Below are positions 25,422 through 35,120 of a stretch of 53,387 nucleotides of DNA, in pieces. The stretch spans positions 1 through 53,387 of the forward strand of contig CAMWNG010000006.1 of NCBI GenBank assembly GCA_947175575.1, read 5' to 3'. The stretch is from an uncultured Bacteroidales bacterium. Lineage in GTDB: Bacteria; Bacteroidota; Bacteroidia; Bacteroidales; Muribaculaceae. Under the pieces are notes generated by a model, which worked only from the letters and a program-made list of their open reading frames with translations, was not told the DNA's origin and ran no database searches. The translations under genes were made by a program, and so were the position numbers. Position 1 is the first letter of the stretch. Each line of letters begins with the position of its first letter.

Positions 25422-25918
25422 TAAGCGTGTTTCCCGGTGAATTGTCTTGAGATGGCGAATTCATACTGCATGGCGTTGGCTATGTGCACCCAGAAATCCT
25501 CCTCGGAGGCATGACGTATGGGTCCGTCGTGCAGTGAGGCGATCTGCCAGTAGTCCACGATGGCCCGCGCCGCGCGGTCGAAGGTCTCGCGGTCTATTTT
25601 GTATTGCAGGCAGAAACGTCGAGAGCATGCCTTGGTGAAGGCCTGCAGGTATTCGAGTTCCTGTGCTGGCGGTTCGGGGATTGCGGTGGCAGGCGCGGGA
25701 AGGGCTTCGGATGGCTTGGAGTTATCCGGGGAGTCGGCTTTTTCGGCGTCGATGAGGTCGAGGATTATGCCGAGGTAGGGGAGTAGCTTTTCGGGGATCG
25801 GGGTGCCGTGGAGCAGGAAGGCGATGAGCGCACCGTAGAGACGCGGGCGCATGCGTTCGGGGAAGCGTTCGATGTGGTTGATCCAGAGGGGCTGAAGGGT
25901 AAGAGTGGAGTTTGTCAT
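25421..25918 (-). CDS. Hypothetical protein
   Basis: 165 residues. The N-terminal part (residues 10-60: WINHIERFPERMRPRLYGAL, then IPEKLLPYLGIILDLIDAEK) is helical and faintly resembles DUF6291-like domains of Bacteroidota and phage proteins. Residues 62-85 are a proline- and alanine-rich linker. The C-terminal part (residues 86-165, YLQAFTKACSRRFCLQYKID onward) is again helical. No function is known. It is a single gene with its own -7 box upstream, and its stop codon lies inside hairpin element D. Confidence 0.75.
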   Translation of the reverse strand: MTNSTLTLQPLWINHIERFPERMRPRLYGALIAFLLHGTPIPEKLLPYLGIILDLIDAEKADSPDNSKPSEALPAPATAIPEPPAQELEYLQAFTKACSRRFCLQYKIDRETFDRAARAIVDYWQIASLHDGPIRHASEEDFWVHIANAMQYEFAISRQFTGKHA

Positions 25919-25966
25919 AATTTTTTAGATTTTGGATTTTTATTAGTTTGTTTTGGAATTCCGGTG

Positions 25967-25974
25967 CAAAGATA
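25967..25974 (-). promoter_or_regulatory. Bacteroidota -7 promoter box for the hypothetical gene at 25421-25918
   Basis: On the minus strand this is TATCTTTG, matching TAnnTTTG, about 49 nt upstream of the start codon. No TTG lies at 19-21 nt. Confidence 0.5.
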
Positions 25975-26051
25975 ATACACGGGATGAGGGCGTGGACGAC
26001 AATCGGTCCGATTGTGCGATTTTTTTCGGTGGCGTAGAATTTGGTGATGGA

Positions 26052-26084
26052 TTGCTGTTCTTTGGAAAAAAATGCGTAACTTTG
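26052..26084 (+). promoter_or_regulatory. Bacteroidota promoter for carAB
   Basis: TAACTTTG at 26077-26084 matches TAnnTTTG. TTG at 26052-26054 lies 22 nt upstream, slightly longer than usual. Transcription would start near 26091, which excludes the in-frame upstream start at 26086 and supports the ATG at 26134. Confidence 0.7.
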
Positions 26085-26133
26085 CGTGGTCTTTCAATAT
26101 AAGGCCGGCTCACGATTAAAACCAATCAATCGC

Positions 26134-27219
26134 ATGCGAGAAACCAAGCGCGCCACCCTGATACTGGAGGATGGCACCCGATTCGAAGGCCGATCGTTCG
26201 GCTACGAGGCTCCTACGGCCGGAGAAGTTGTGTTCAATACAGCCATGACCGGTTATCCCGAAAGCCTCACTGACCCGTCCTACGAGGGTCAGATTCTTGT
26301 CACCACATTTCCTCTTTTAGGTAATTACGGCGTTCCGCCCGAAGGCGGGTCTCCCGACCTCAGCGAGCATTATGAAAGCTCGCGCATACACTGCAAGGCC
26401 ATCATCGCCCAGGATTATGCCTGGGATCATTCCCATTGGCTTGCAGACCGCAATCTGGCCGACTGGCTCAAATCAGAAAAAATCCCCGGCATCTACGGCA
26501 TTGACACACGCGCGCTGACAAAGCATCTGCGTGAGAGCGGCTCGATGTTGGGGAAAATTGTATTCGAAGGCGACAATCCCGACGATACTCCCTGGTATGA
26601 CCCAAACAAGGAGAACCTCATAGCTTTGACGTCCTGTACCGAAGTGAAGGAATACGGGCCCGAGGATGGCCCGCGCGTGGTGCTGGTGGACTGCGGAATA
26701 AAGCATAACATCATCCGCTGTCTGGTGAGTCGCGGAGTGCATGTGATCCGTGTGCCGTGGGACTATGATTTCAACGGTCTCGACTATGACGGGCTGTTCA
26801 TCTCGAATGGTCCGGGCAATCCGGATTTTGCAGAAAAGACCGTCGAAAACATCCGTCGGGCTATGGAATCGGGCAAACCCATCTGCGGCATCTGCATGGG
26901 CAACCAGCTGTTGGCCAAAGCCGCGGGGGCGAAAACCTACAAGCTCAAATACGGTCATCGCAGCCATAATCAGCCGGTGCGCAGGGCGCACACAAACCAG
27001 TGCTACATCACCTCGCAAAATCACGGATTCGCGGTGGACTCGGACACACTGCCCGCTGATTGGGAACCTTTGTTCATCAACATGAACGACGGCACCAACG
27101 AGGGCATCCGCCACATGAGCAAACCCTGGTTCTCGGCACAATTCCATCCCGAGGCGTCGAGCGGTCCGCGCGACACGGAATTCTTTTTCGATGAGTTTAT
27201 CAGCTATCTCAAGAAATAA
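26134..27219 (+). CDS. carA: Carbamoyl-phosphate synthase, small (glutaminase) subunit
   Basis: 361 residues. The N-terminal CPSase small-chain domain is residues 1-140 (ILEDGTRFEGRSFG, FNTAMTGYPESLTDPSY). The C-terminal class I glutamine amidotransferase has SNGPGNPDF, CGICMGNQLLA with the nucleophilic cysteine near residue 255, and the His-Glu pair in FHPEAS near 338. It supplies ammonia from glutamine to CarB for carbamoyl phosphate, the precursor of pyrimidines and arginine. carB follows 22 bp downstream in the same operon. Confidence 0.97.
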   Translation: MRETKRATLILEDGTRFEGRSFGYEAPTAGEVVFNTAMTGYPESLTDPSYEGQILVTTFPLLGNYGVPPEGGSPDLSEHYESSRIHCKAIIAQDYAWDHSHWLADRNLADWLKSEKIPGIYGIDTRALTKHLRESGSMLGKIVFEGDNPDDTPWYDPNKENLIALTSCTEVKEYGPEDGPRVVLVDCGIKHNIIRCLVSRGVHVIRVPWDYDFNGLDYDGLFISNGPGNPDFAEKTVENIRRAMESGKPICGICMGNQLLAKAAGAKTYKLKYGHRSHNQPVRRAHTNQCYITSQNHGFAVDSDTLPADWEPLFINMNDGTNEGIRHMSKPWFSAQFHPEASSGPRDTEFFFDEFISYLKK

Positions 27220-27241
27220 CCCCGCTTCACACATATTTTAT

Positions 27242-30200
27242 ATGAACAAAGACGAATCAATCAAGAAGGTATTGCTGCTGGGAAGCGGTGCGTTGAAAAT
27301 AGGCGAGGCCGGCGAGTTCGACTACTCCGGCGCCCAGGCCCTCAAGGCCATGAAGGAGGAGGGAATCACGACGGTGCTCATCAATCCGAACATCGCTACA
27401 GTGCAGACCTCCGAAGGCTTCGCCGACAAGATTTACTTCCTGCCTGTCACTCCGGAATTCGTGGAACGTGTGATAGACAAAGAGCGCCCCGACGGCATTC
27501 TGCTCGCATTCGGCGGACAGACAGCGCTCAACTGCGGGGTGGAACTATACCGCAGCGGTGTGCTGGAGCGTTACGGTGTGAAAGTGCTCGGCACTCCGGT
27601 GCGTGCGATTATCGACACGGAGGACCGCGAACTGTTCGTAGAAAAACTTGATCAGATAGATGTCAAGACCATCAAGAGCCGCGCCGCATCCGATGTGGAG
27701 ACATCGCTCGAGATAGCATCAGAACTCGGTTATCCGGTGATTGTCCGAGCTGCATACGCTCTGGGCGGTCTGGGCAGCGGATTCTGCGAGAATCCGGACG
27801 AACTGCGCGCACTGGTCGAGAAAGCCCTCGCCTTCTCGCCTCAGGTACTTATCGAAAAATCGCTTAAAGGTTGGAAAGAAGTGGAATACGAAGTGGTGCG
27901 CGACCGATTCGACAACTGTATCACGGTCTGCAACATGGAAAACTTCGATCCGCTGGGAATCCACACAGGTGAGTCGATAGTTGTGGCTCCGTCGCAGACT
28001 CTCAGCAATGACGACTATCATAAGCTGCGTTCGCTGGCTATCAAGATTATACGCCATATCGGCATCGTGGGTGAATGTAATGTGCAGTATGCCTACGATC
28101 CGGCTTCGATGGACTACCGCGTCATCGAAGTCAACGCCCGTCTGAGCCGCTCGTCGGCCCTGGCCTCGAAGGCCACAGGCTATCCGCTGGCCTTCGTGGC
28201 GGCCAAATTAGGTCTGGGATATGGCCTGTTCGATCTTAAAAACTCTGTCACACAGTCTACTTCGGCGTTCTTTGAACCCGCGCTCGATTACGTGGTGGTA
28301 AAGCTTCCCCGCTGGGACCTCGGAAAATTCCACGGAGTAAACCGCGAGATCGGTTCGTCGATGAAATCCGTGGGTGAAGTGATGTCGATAGGGCGCACGT
28401 TCGAAGAGGCCTTTCAGAAGGGTCTGCGCATGATAGGGCAGGGTATGCACGGCTTTGTGGACAACAAAGAAATCAAGATAGACGATCTTGACCACGCGCT
28501 CAAGTCGCCGACCGACAAACGAGTTTTCGCGCTCGCAGAGGCATTCTCGCGCGGCTATTCGGTGGATCGGATACATGAACTGACCAAGATAGACAGATGG
28601 TTCCTTTATAAACTCCGCAATATTGTGGAAACGGCTGCCGAGCTCGGCAACTATGATAAAGTGGCAGATGTTCCCGCCGATCTGTTGCGCCAGGCCAAAC
28701 AGCAGGGATTCAGCGATTTCCAGGTGGCTCGCTCCGTGCTCAAGGAGGCGATGACCGATTCGCAGTCGGCTCTGATGTCGGTACGCGCACGTCGCAAGGA
28801 GCTGGGAATCACCCCGGTAGTGAAGCAGATAGACACATTGGCGGCCGAATATCCCGCTATGACCAACTATCTTTATCTGACCTACAACGGCACAGAAAAC
28901 GATGTGGATTATCTCGGCGACCACCGCAGCGTCGTGGTGCTCGGTTCGGGCGCTTACCGTATCGGTTCGTCAGTTGAATTCGACTGGTGCTCCGTGAACG
29001 CCCTCATGACCGTGAAGAAAGAAGGATGGCGCTCGGTGATGATAAACTATAATCCCGAAACCGTATCGACCGACTACGATGCGTGCGACCGTCTCTATTT
29101 CGACGAACTCACATTCGAGCGCGTTATGGATATTCTGGAACTTGAGAATCCCCATGGTGTCATACTGAGCGTCGGGGGACAGATCCCGAATAATCTCGCT
29201 ACCCGTCTGGCCGATCAGGATGTCAACATTCTGGGCACATCGGCGGCTTCGATCGACAACGCCGAAGACCGTCACAAATTCTCCGCCATGCTCGACCGTC
29301 TGGGCATCGACCAACCCCGCTGGCGCGAGCTTTCCTCGATGGACGACATCAAGGAATTTGTCGAGGAGGTGGGATTTCCGGTGTTGGTGCGTCCGTCGTA
29401 TGTGCTGTCGGGAGCGGCCATGAATGTGTGCTCCAATCCCGACGAACTTGTACGTTTCCTCAAGTTGGCCGCGAATGTCAGCAAGCAGCATCCGGTGGTG
29501 GTGACCGAATTCATACAGGATGCCAAGGAGATTGAAATGGACGCAGTGGCCCGCGAAGGCGAGATCAAGGCCTATGCGATCTCTGAACACATCGAATATG
29601 CCGGCGTGCACTCAGGCGACGCCACCATCCAGTTCCCGCCGCAGAAACTGTATGTGGAAACCATGCGCCGCATCAAGAAAGTGGGCGCCCGCATTGCACG
29701 CGCACTTAATATTTCCGGTCCGTTCAACATTCAGTTCCTCGCCAAGGATAACGATATCAAGGTGATAGAATGTAATCTTCGTGCATCGCGTTCGTTCCCG
29801 TTCGTGTCGAAGGTGCTCAAGATCAACTTTATCGACCTCGCCACACGCATCATGCTCGGCGAGGATGTGGAAAAGCCGGCCAAGAGCGCGTTCGACTTGG
29901 ATTATGTGGGCATCAAGGCGTCGCAGTTCTCGTTCTCGCGTCTGCAGGGAGCAGACCCTGTGCTGGGCGTCGACATGGCCTCGACCGGCGAGGTGGGAAC
30001 CCTCGGCGAGATGACATCCGAAGCAGTGCTGAAGTCGCTGTTGTCAGTAGGCCAGCGAATCCCGCAGAAAGGCGTGATGCTCAGCTGCGGCAATGCCAAG
30101 CATAAAGCCGCCATGCTCGAGGCGGCCCGGCGGCTTGACAGCCGCGGGTTCAGGCTTTACGCAACATCAGGAACACACCGCTTCCTGGCAGAAAACGGGG

Positions 30201-30469
30201 TGAAATCCACCGAGATTTTCAAACCGTCAGAGCCCGACCGTCATCCGCAGGCTCTCGATATCCTGCACAAGCATGATGTAGACCTGGTGGTCAACATCCC
30301 CCGAGACCTCTCGTCCGACGAAATCAGCAACGGCTATCGCATACGTCGCGCGGCCATCGATCTCAACATCCCGCTGCTCACCAACGCCCGCCTGGCGTCG
30401 GCGTTCATCAGAGCGTTCACTACGATGGGTCCGGACACTGTGGAAATCAAGAGCTGGGACGAATATTGA
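27242..30469 (+). CDS. carB: Carbamoyl-phosphate synthase, large subunit
   Basis: 1075 residues, normal length, from the ATG at 27242. A longer frame back to 27191 overlaps carA and is not used. It has the duplicated architecture: N-terminal ATP-grasp half (LLLGSGALKIGEAGEFDYSG; VIEVNARLSRSSALASKATG), oligomerisation domain, second ATP-grasp half (VVLGSGAYRIGSSVEFDWCS; VIECNLRASRSFPFVSKV) and a C-terminal MGS-like regulatory domain (LYATSGTHRFLAENGV, then DLVVNIPRD). It makes carbamoyl phosphate from bicarbonate, ammonia and two ATP. Confidence 0.97.
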   Translation: MNKDESIKKVLLLGSGALKIGEAGEFDYSGAQALKAMKEEGITTVLINPNIATVQTSEGFADKIYFLPVTPEFVERVIDKERPDGILLAFGGQTALNCGVELYRSGVLERYGVKVLGTPVRAIIDTEDRELFVEKLDQIDVKTIKSRAASDVETSLEIASELGYPVIVRAAYALGGLGSGFCENPDELRALVEKALAFSPQVLIEKSLKGWKEVEYEVVRDRFDNCITVCNMENFDPLGIHTGESIVVAPSQTLSNDDYHKLRSLAIKIIRHIGIVGECNVQYAYDPASMDYRVIEVNARLSRSSALASKATGYPLAFVAAKLGLGYGLFDLKNSVTQSTSAFFEPALDYVVVKLPRWDLGKFHGVNREIGSSMKSVGEVMSIGRTFEEAFQKGLRMIGQGMHGFVDNKEIKIDDLDHALKSPTDKRVFALAEAFSRGYSVDRIHELTKIDRWFLYKLRNIVETAAELGNYDKVADVPADLLRQAKQQGFSDFQVARSVLKEAMTDSQSALMSVRARRKELGITPVVKQIDTLAAEYPAMTNYLYLTYNGTENDVDYLGDHRSVVVLGSGAYRIGSSVEFDWCSVNALMTVKKEGWRSVMINYNPETVSTDYDACDRLYFDELTFERVMDILELENPHGVILSVGGQIPNNLATRLADQDVNILGTSAASIDNAEDRHKFSAMLDRLGIDQPRWRELSSMDDIKEFVEEVGFPVLVRPSYVLSGAAMNVCSNPDELVRFLKLAANVSKQHPVVVTEFIQDAKEIEMDAVAREGEIKAYAISEHIEYAGVHSGDATIQFPPQKLYVETMRRIKKVGARIARALNISGPFNIQFLAKDNDIKVIECNLRASRSFPFVSKVLKINFIDLATRIMLGEDVEKPAKSAFDLDYVGIKASQFSFSRLQGADPVLGVDMASTGEVGTLGEMTSEAVLKSLLSVGQRIPQKGVMLSCGNAKHKAAMLEAARRLDSRGFRLYATSGTHRFLAENGVKSTEIFKPSEPDRHPQALDILHKHDVDLVVNIPRDLSSDEISNGYRIRRAAIDLNIPLLTNARLASAFIRAFTTMGPDTVEIKSWDEY

Positions 30470-30528
30470 TCAGCTTCGGAGCGAATGAAAAGATAAAAAC
30501 TGCGACTGCAAATTTTATTGAAAAAACT

Positions 30529-30558
30529 TTGCGCTCTCATACGTTTTTACTAACTTTG
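30529..30558 (+). promoter_or_regulatory. Complete Bacteroidota promoter for yceD-rpmF
   Basis: TTG at 30529-30531, a 19-nt spacer and TAACTTTG at 30551-30558. The start codon of the DUF177 gene lies 28 nt further on. Confidence 0.8.
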
Positions 30559-30586
30559 CAAAGTTTTTCACCAATCATAGACCGCT

Positions 30587-31162
30587 ATGGGTAAGTTTAC
30601 GGCTTATAAGCTGCCTCTGAAATCGCTTGGCGTGGGAACGCACGAGTTTGATTATAAGCTCGATAAGCAGTTTTTCGCCAATATGGAGTACGCTGATGTC
30701 CGCGACGCGGATATCGACGTTCACCTTATTGTAGACTATCATAACGATATCTATCATCTGGACTTCACGCTCACCGGCATGGTAACTCTGCTGTGTGACC
30801 GTTGTCTTGATGACCTGGTGCTTCCCATCGACACCACATATTCTATAAATGTGGAATACGGCGATGACTACAACGATGATTCCGACGACCTGATGATCAT
30901 CCCCGAGTCGGATAATTATCTGAATGTAGCCTATATGCTCTACGACACAGTGGTGCTGGTGATTCCCATCAAGCATGTCCATCCGCTGGGAAAATGCAAC
31001 CGAGCCATGAGCGCGCTACTGAAGAAACACCGCGCGCAGGGTGAGGATGCCGAACTGGAGGAAGAACTGATGGAAGGCATCGAGGATGCCACACCAGATC
31101 CGCGCTGGGACGCCCTTAAGGGATTGGGATCGGACGCCGGGAGCGACCCTTCAGCCGAATAA
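30587..31162 (+). CDS. DUF177/YceD-family protein
   Basis: 191 residues. The central part has the family mark TGMVTLLCDRCLDDLVLPID near residues 63-82, with the C-x2-C pair, followed by an acidic stretch (YGDDYNDDSDDLMIIPESDN). The C-terminal region has HPLGKCNRAM and a Glu-rich tail. YceD proteins are nearly always encoded just before rpmF, as here (90 bp downstream). They have been tied to rRNA maturation in bacteria and chloroplasts. It leads the cluster yceD-rpmF-fabH-era-der. Confidence 0.93.
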   Translation: MGKFTAYKLPLKSLGVGTHEFDYKLDKQFFANMEYADVRDADIDVHLIVDYHNDIYHLDFTLTGMVTLLCDRCLDDLVLPIDTTYSINVEYGDDYNDDSDDLMIIPESDNYLNVAYMLYDTVVLVIPIKHVHPLGKCNRAMSALLKKHRAQGEDAELEEELMEGIEDATPDPRWDALKGLGSDAGSDPSAE

Positions 31163-31252
31163 TCCCGGACAGAGACAAAAACGCTTCTCCAAGGCCGCCC
31201 GGCCCGCGGCCATACAATATTAAATAAAAAATAAAAAACATCAATAAGCATC

Positions 31253-31438
31253 ATGGCACATCCTAAACGCAAACAATCAAAGACCCGCACCGCTAAACGT
31301 CGTACCCACGATAAAGCCGTAGAGCCCACACTGGCCCTCTGCCCCAACTGCGGCGCCTGGCACATCTACCACACCGTTTGTGGCGAATGTGGATACTACC
31401 GTGGCAAGCAGGCCATCGTGATGGACAACGCACTCTGA
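31253..31438 (+). CDS. rpmF: 50S ribosomal protein L32
   Basis: 61 residues, the full length of L32. It opens with AHPKRKQSKTRTAKRRTHDK. It carries the zinc-ribbon form with two C-x2-C pairs (LCPNCGAWH and VCGECGYYRGK). It sits between yceD and fabH, the usual arrangement. Confidence 0.97.
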   Translation: MAHPKRKQSKTRTAKRRTHDKAVEPTLALCPNCGAWHIYHTVCGECGYYRGKQAIVMDNAL

Positions 31439-31511
31439 TAGTATCGCGTAGCGGATCATGCGGCATCCGCCCGGGATTCCGCACTCATCAATTTCCATTA
31501 CACGTTATTCT

Positions 31512-31592
31512 GAAAAATCTCCTTTGGCTATCCCGCTTCCGGCATCCTCGTGAGGGATTCCGCGAGCCGGAAGTTTCAAAGGGGGATTTTTC
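31512..31592. repeat. Long interrupted hairpin between rpmF and fabH
   Basis: GAAAAATCTCCTTTG (31512-31526) pairs with CAAAGGGGGATTTTTC (31577-31592). Nested inside, CTTCCGG (31536-31542) pairs with CCGGAAG (31567-31573) around a GC-rich loop. The fold spans 81 bp in the 240-bp rpmF-fabH gap. It may terminate rpmF, act as a processing site, or regulate fabH. No ORF or promoter consensus was recognised in the rest of this gap. Confidence 0.65.
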
Positions 31593-31678
31593 GCAATTTA
31601 CACACAGATGTCAGGCTCCGAACGAAAGGCCGCGGCATGACTACCTATTAATAACAAACATCAAAATTCCCCATAACC

Positions 31679-32665
31679 ATGCTCAGCGCACGCATCTCCG
31701 CCATCGCATCTTACGTACCCGATGACATCCTCGACAATGAAATGTTGTCGCAGATGGTAGACACCAACGACGAGTGGATCACAACCCGTGTAGGCATCAA
31801 GGAACGCCGCATTCTCCGCAAGGACGGCGCCGGCTCGTCTTACCTCGGCATCAAGGCCGTGGAAAAAATGCTTGCAGAATACAACATAGATCCCTGTGAA
31901 GTGGATCTGCTCATCTGCGCCACATCGAATCCTGATTACCGTTTCCCCAGCACGGGCTCTGTGATAGCTCACGGCACCGGCCTCAAGAACGCCTATGCCT
32001 ACGACATCCAGGCCGCCTGCGCCGGATTCATCGTAGCCCTTCAGGACGCCAACGCCTACGTACGCTCCGGTATTTATAAGAAAGTGGTGGTTGTATGTGC
32101 CGAAAAGATGTCCTCGATGGTCAATTATCAGGACCGCGCAACCTGTCCCTTGTTCGGTGACGGTGCGGCATGTGTGCTCGTGACACCTACCGAGGAAGAG
32201 GGTGTTGGCGTTATCGACGCCGTGTTCCATGTGGATGGCCGCGGTCGCGAATATCTGCTGATGGAAGCCGGCGGCTCTGTGCTCCCCACCTCGCAGGAAA
32301 CACTTGACGCAGGCAAACATTTCCTCTATCAGGAGGGTCGCAATGTGTACAAGAATGCGGTGACCGACATGCTCACCAGCACACAGGACGTTATGAAACG
32401 CAATAACCTGGGCGCAGACGACGTGGACTATCTCATCCCTCACCAGGCGAATCTGCGAATCATCGAGGCCGTGGCCGACCGTGCCAAGTTCCCCATGGAA
32501 AAGGTTCTGGTGAACATCCAGCATTACGGCAACACCTCCGCGGCGTCAATCCCCCTGTGTCTTGACGAATACAAGAACAAACTCAAAAAGGGTGACCGTC
32601 TGGTGCTCACCGCTTTCGGAGCAGGCTTCACATGGGGTGCGATGTACCTTGTTTGGGACATGTAA
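31679..32665 (+). CDS. fabH: 3-oxoacyl-[acyl-carrier-protein] synthase III
   Basis: 328 residues, normal length. The Cys-His-Asn triad is visible: AYDIQAACAGFIVAL (cysteine near residue 113), YLIPHQANLRI (histidine near 255) and HYGNTSAASIPL (asparagine near 285). GFGAGFTWG-type ending is present as AFGAGFTWGAMYLVWDM. It condenses acetyl-CoA with malonyl-ACP to start fatty-acid synthesis. It follows rpmF and precedes a terminator. Confidence 0.97.
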   Translation: MLSARISAIASYVPDDILDNEMLSQMVDTNDEWITTRVGIKERRILRKDGAGSSYLGIKAVEKMLAEYNIDPCEVDLLICATSNPDYRFPSTGSVIAHGTGLKNAYAYDIQAACAGFIVALQDANAYVRSGIYKKVVVVCAEKMSSMVNYQDRATCPLFGDGAACVLVTPTEEEGVGVIDAVFHVDGRGREYLLMEAGGSVLPTSQETLDAGKHFLYQEGRNVYKNAVTDMLTSTQDVMKRNNLGADDVDYLIPHQANLRIIEAVADRAKFPMEKVLVNIQHYGNTSAASIPLCLDEYKNKLKKGDRLVLTAFGAGFTWGAMYLVWDM

Positions 32666-32717
32666 TTCACGCGCACCTCAAGATTTCAATCTTCCGACCT
32701 CTTTCCCCCACCGGATG

Positions 32718-32762
32718 CCCCGCGGCCCTAAGCCGGGGACGGCTCCGGCGGGGATTGTTTTT
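32718..32762 (+). terminator. Branched terminator after fabH
   Basis: CCCCGC (32718-32723) pairs with GCGGGG (32748-32753), enclosing a second stem AGCC/GGCT. ATTGTTTTT follows on the plus strand. It lies about 55 bp after the fabH stop codon, so era probably has a separate promoter or is reached by read-through. Confidence 0.7.
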
Positions 32763-32829
32763 CAGACGCGGGTCTAACTTTTGGCTCCCTCCGGTTGTTA
32801 TAAAGCTATAATGACTAAAAACTACTAAT

Positions 32830-33720
32830 ATGGAACACACACATAAAGCAGGATTTGTAAACATCGTAGGTAACCCCAATGTAGGCAAATCGACACTGAT
32901 GAACGACCTCGTAGGCGAACGCGTGAGCATCATAACCAACAAGGCTCAGACTACGCGCCATCGCATTATGGGAATAGTGAACACACCGGAATATCAGATC
33001 GTTTTCTCCGATACTCCCGGCGTTCTCTCTCCCAAATACAAATTACAGGAAAGCATGCTGAGCTATTCGGAGGGCGCGCTGACCGACGCCGATGTGCTGC
33101 TTTATGTGACCGATGTGGTGGAGGATCCTACCAAAAACGCCGACTTTCTGGCCCGTGTGGCAGCCGAGAAGGTGCCAGTGTTACTTGTGATAAACAAGAT
33201 CGACCTGCTCAAGAATCAGGAAGATCTTGAAAAGATCGTTACACGCTGGCAGGAAATGCTCCCGAACGCCGAAATTTTCCCCGCTTCGGCTAAAGAAGGT
33301 TTCAATGTGGGCAATCTGATGAACCGTATCGTGGAACTCCTTCCCGAGGGCGAACCTTATTTCGGAAAGGACGCGCTGACAGACAAACCGGCACGCTTCT
33401 TCGTCACCGAGATCATCCGTGAGAAGATCCTGACTAATTATGACAAGGAAGTGCCATACTCTTCGGAAGTGATCGTGGAAAAATTCGAAGAGAAAGAAAA
33501 TTCGATACACATCATGGCCGTGATCTATGTGGAGCGCGATTCGCAGAAGGGCATCCTGATAGGCAAGGGCGGCGAGAAACTCAAAAAGGTGGGTATCGAA
33601 GCCCGAAAGGATATCGAAAAATTCTTTGACAAGAGCGTCTATCTGGAACTGTTCGTGAAAGTAGAGCCCAACTGGCGCAACCGTGAAAACAAACTGCGCT
33701 CTTTCGGGTACATTGAATAA
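32830..33720 (+). CDS. era: GTPase Era, ribosome assembly factor
   Basis: 296 residues. G1 is GNPNVGKST (residues 13-21), G2 region [11 protein letters not shown] near 37, G3 DTPG near 62, G4 VINKIDLL near 122 and G5 PASAKEG near 152. The C-terminal KH domain has [12 protein letters not shown]-like [20 protein letters not shown] near residue 233 and ends with KLRSFGYIE. It binds the 3' end of 16S rRNA during small-subunit maturation. der follows 31 bp downstream. Confidence 0.97.
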   Translation: MEHTHKAGFVNIVGNPNVGKSTLMNDLVGERVSIITNKAQTTRHRIMGIVNTPEYQIVFSDTPGVLSPKYKLQESMLSYSEGALTDADVLLYVTDVVEDPTKNADFLARVAAEKVPVLLVINKIDLLKNQEDLEKIVTRWQEMLPNAEIFPASAKEGFNVGNLMNRIVELLPEGEPYFGKDALTDKPARFFVTEIIREKILTNYDKEVPYSSEVIVEKFEEKENSIHIMAVIYVERDSQKGILIGKGGEKLKKVGIEARKDIEKFFDKSVYLELFVKVEPNWRNRENKLRSFGYIE

Positions 33721-33751
33721 CAGACACATTTTACAAACAGAGAATATAATT

Positions 33752-35068
33752 ATGTTAACAGCAATTGTAGGCCGGCCGAATGTGGGAAAATCGACCCTGT
33801 TCAACCGCCTGACCGAAACACGCAAGGCTATCGTGGACCCGACGGCGGGCACGACACGCGACCGTCAGTACGGCAAGGTGGAATGGAACGGAACGGAGTT
33901 CTCCATTGTGGATACCGGCGGCTGGGTGGTCAATTCCGAGGACGTGTTCGAATCGGAAATCAACCGCCAAGTCGAGCTTGCCATAGAGCAGGCGGATGTG
34001 ATTCTTTTTGTGGTGGACGCCATGAACGGCACCACCGATCTTGACGACCATGTGGCCGAAATTCTCCGCAAGAGCCGCAAGCCCGTGGTTCTCGTGGCCA
34101 ATAAGGTTGATTCGAACGACTGGTTGTATAACGTGCCCGAGTTCTACTCGCTTGGTCTGGGCGATCCGTTCCCGGTGTCGGCTGTAAACGGCTACGGTAC
34201 CGGTGATCTGCTTGACCAGATAGTCAAGGATCTGCCCCAGGATAAGGATGAGAAGGCTGAGGAACTGGCCGAAATCCCCAAATTCGCTATCGTAGGCCGA
34301 CCGAATGCAGGCAAATCCTCCTTGATAAACGCATTTATCGGCGAGGATCGCCATATCGTGACCGATATAGCCGGCACGACGCGCGATTCGATCTATACCC
34401 GCTACGACAAATTCGGATTTGACTTCTATCTTGTTGATACCGCCGGTATCCGTAAGAAGAACAAGGTGAACGAGGATATCGAATATTATTCAGTGATCCG
34501 TTCGATACGCGCGATTGAAGCATCGGATGTGTGCATTCTGATGATCGACGCCACACGCGGCATCGAAACTCAGGATGTGAATATCTTCTCGCTCATCCAG
34601 CGCAACAAGAAGGGGCTGGTTGTTGTGGTGAACAAGTGGGATCTTGTGGAAAACAAGTCTCAGGCAGCCATCAAGACATTCGAGAACGCCATCCGTGAGC
34701 GTTTCGCACCGTTTGTCGATTTTCCCATCATCTTTGCGTCGGCCCTCACCAAGCAGCGCATATACAAGGTGCTTGAAACAGCCGTGGAGGTCTATAAAAA
34801 CCGTCAGCGGACGATTTCCACATCGGAACTCAACCGGGTTCTTCCGGAAGATATCGCCGCGTATCCGCCACCATCCAACAAGGGCAAGTACATCAAGATA
34901 AAATATATCACCATGCTGAAAGGCGCGCAGGTGCCTACGTTCATCTTCTTCTGCAACCTGCCGCAATGGATCAAGGAGCCATATCGCCGCTATCTCGAAA
35001 ACAAGATACGCGAGCACTGGGACTTCTACGGAACACCAATCCAACTCTTCTTCCGAGACAAATCCTGA
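33752..35068 (+). CDS. der: GTPase Der (EngA), tandem G domains
   Basis: 438 residues from the ATG at 33752. An in-frame start at 33683 lies inside era and was rejected. Two GTPase domains are visible: [16 protein letters not shown] near residue 7 with DTGGW, and [20 protein letters not shown] near 183 with [11 protein letters not shown]. The C-terminal KH-like domain ends in [13 protein letters not shown]. It acts in 50S subunit assembly. It is the last gene of the cluster and is followed by a hairpin terminator. Confidence 0.97.
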   Translation: MLTAIVGRPNVGKSTLFNRLTETRKAIVDPTAGTTRDRQYGKVEWNGTEFSIVDTGGWVVNSEDVFESEINRQVELAIEQADVILFVVDAMNGTTDLDDHVAEILRKSRKPVVLVANKVDSNDWLYNVPEFYSLGLGDPFPVSAVNGYGTGDLLDQIVKDLPQDKDEKAEELAEIPKFAIVGRPNAGKSSLINAFIGEDRHIVTDIAGTTRDSIYTRYDKFGFDFYLVDTAGIRKKNKVNEDIEYYSVIRSIRAIEASDVCILMIDATRGIETQDVNIFSLIQRNKKGLVVVVNKWDLVENKSQAAIKTFENAIRERFAPFVDFPIIFASALTKQRIYKVLETAVEVYKNRQRTISTSELNRVLPEDIAAYPPPSNKGKYIKIKYITMLKGAQVPTFIFFCNLPQWIKEPYRRYLENKIREHWDFYGTPIQLFFRDKS

Positions 35069-35070
35069 AA

Positions 35071-35102
35071 CAAAACGCGCGACCGTCAGGCCGCGCGTTT
35101 TG
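35071..35102 (+). terminator. Rho-independent terminator after der
   Basis: CAAAACGCGCG and CGCGCGTTTTG form an 11-bp stem around a 10-nt loop, ending in a T-rich run (TTTTGTTT), 3 bp after the der stop codon. Confidence 0.85.
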
Positions 35103-35120
35103 TTTCATAGTCGTTCAGCG

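Noticed and set aside
32766-32778. ACGCGGGTCTAAC as a fourth copy of the CTTAGACCCCGTTCC border
   Set aside because: Only the last few bases match and there is no partner arm, so it is probably chance.
32775-32783. TAACTTTTG as a -7 box for era
   Set aside because: It has one T too many for TAnnTTTG and no TTG at the right distance. era may still have a promoter here, but the match is not exact.
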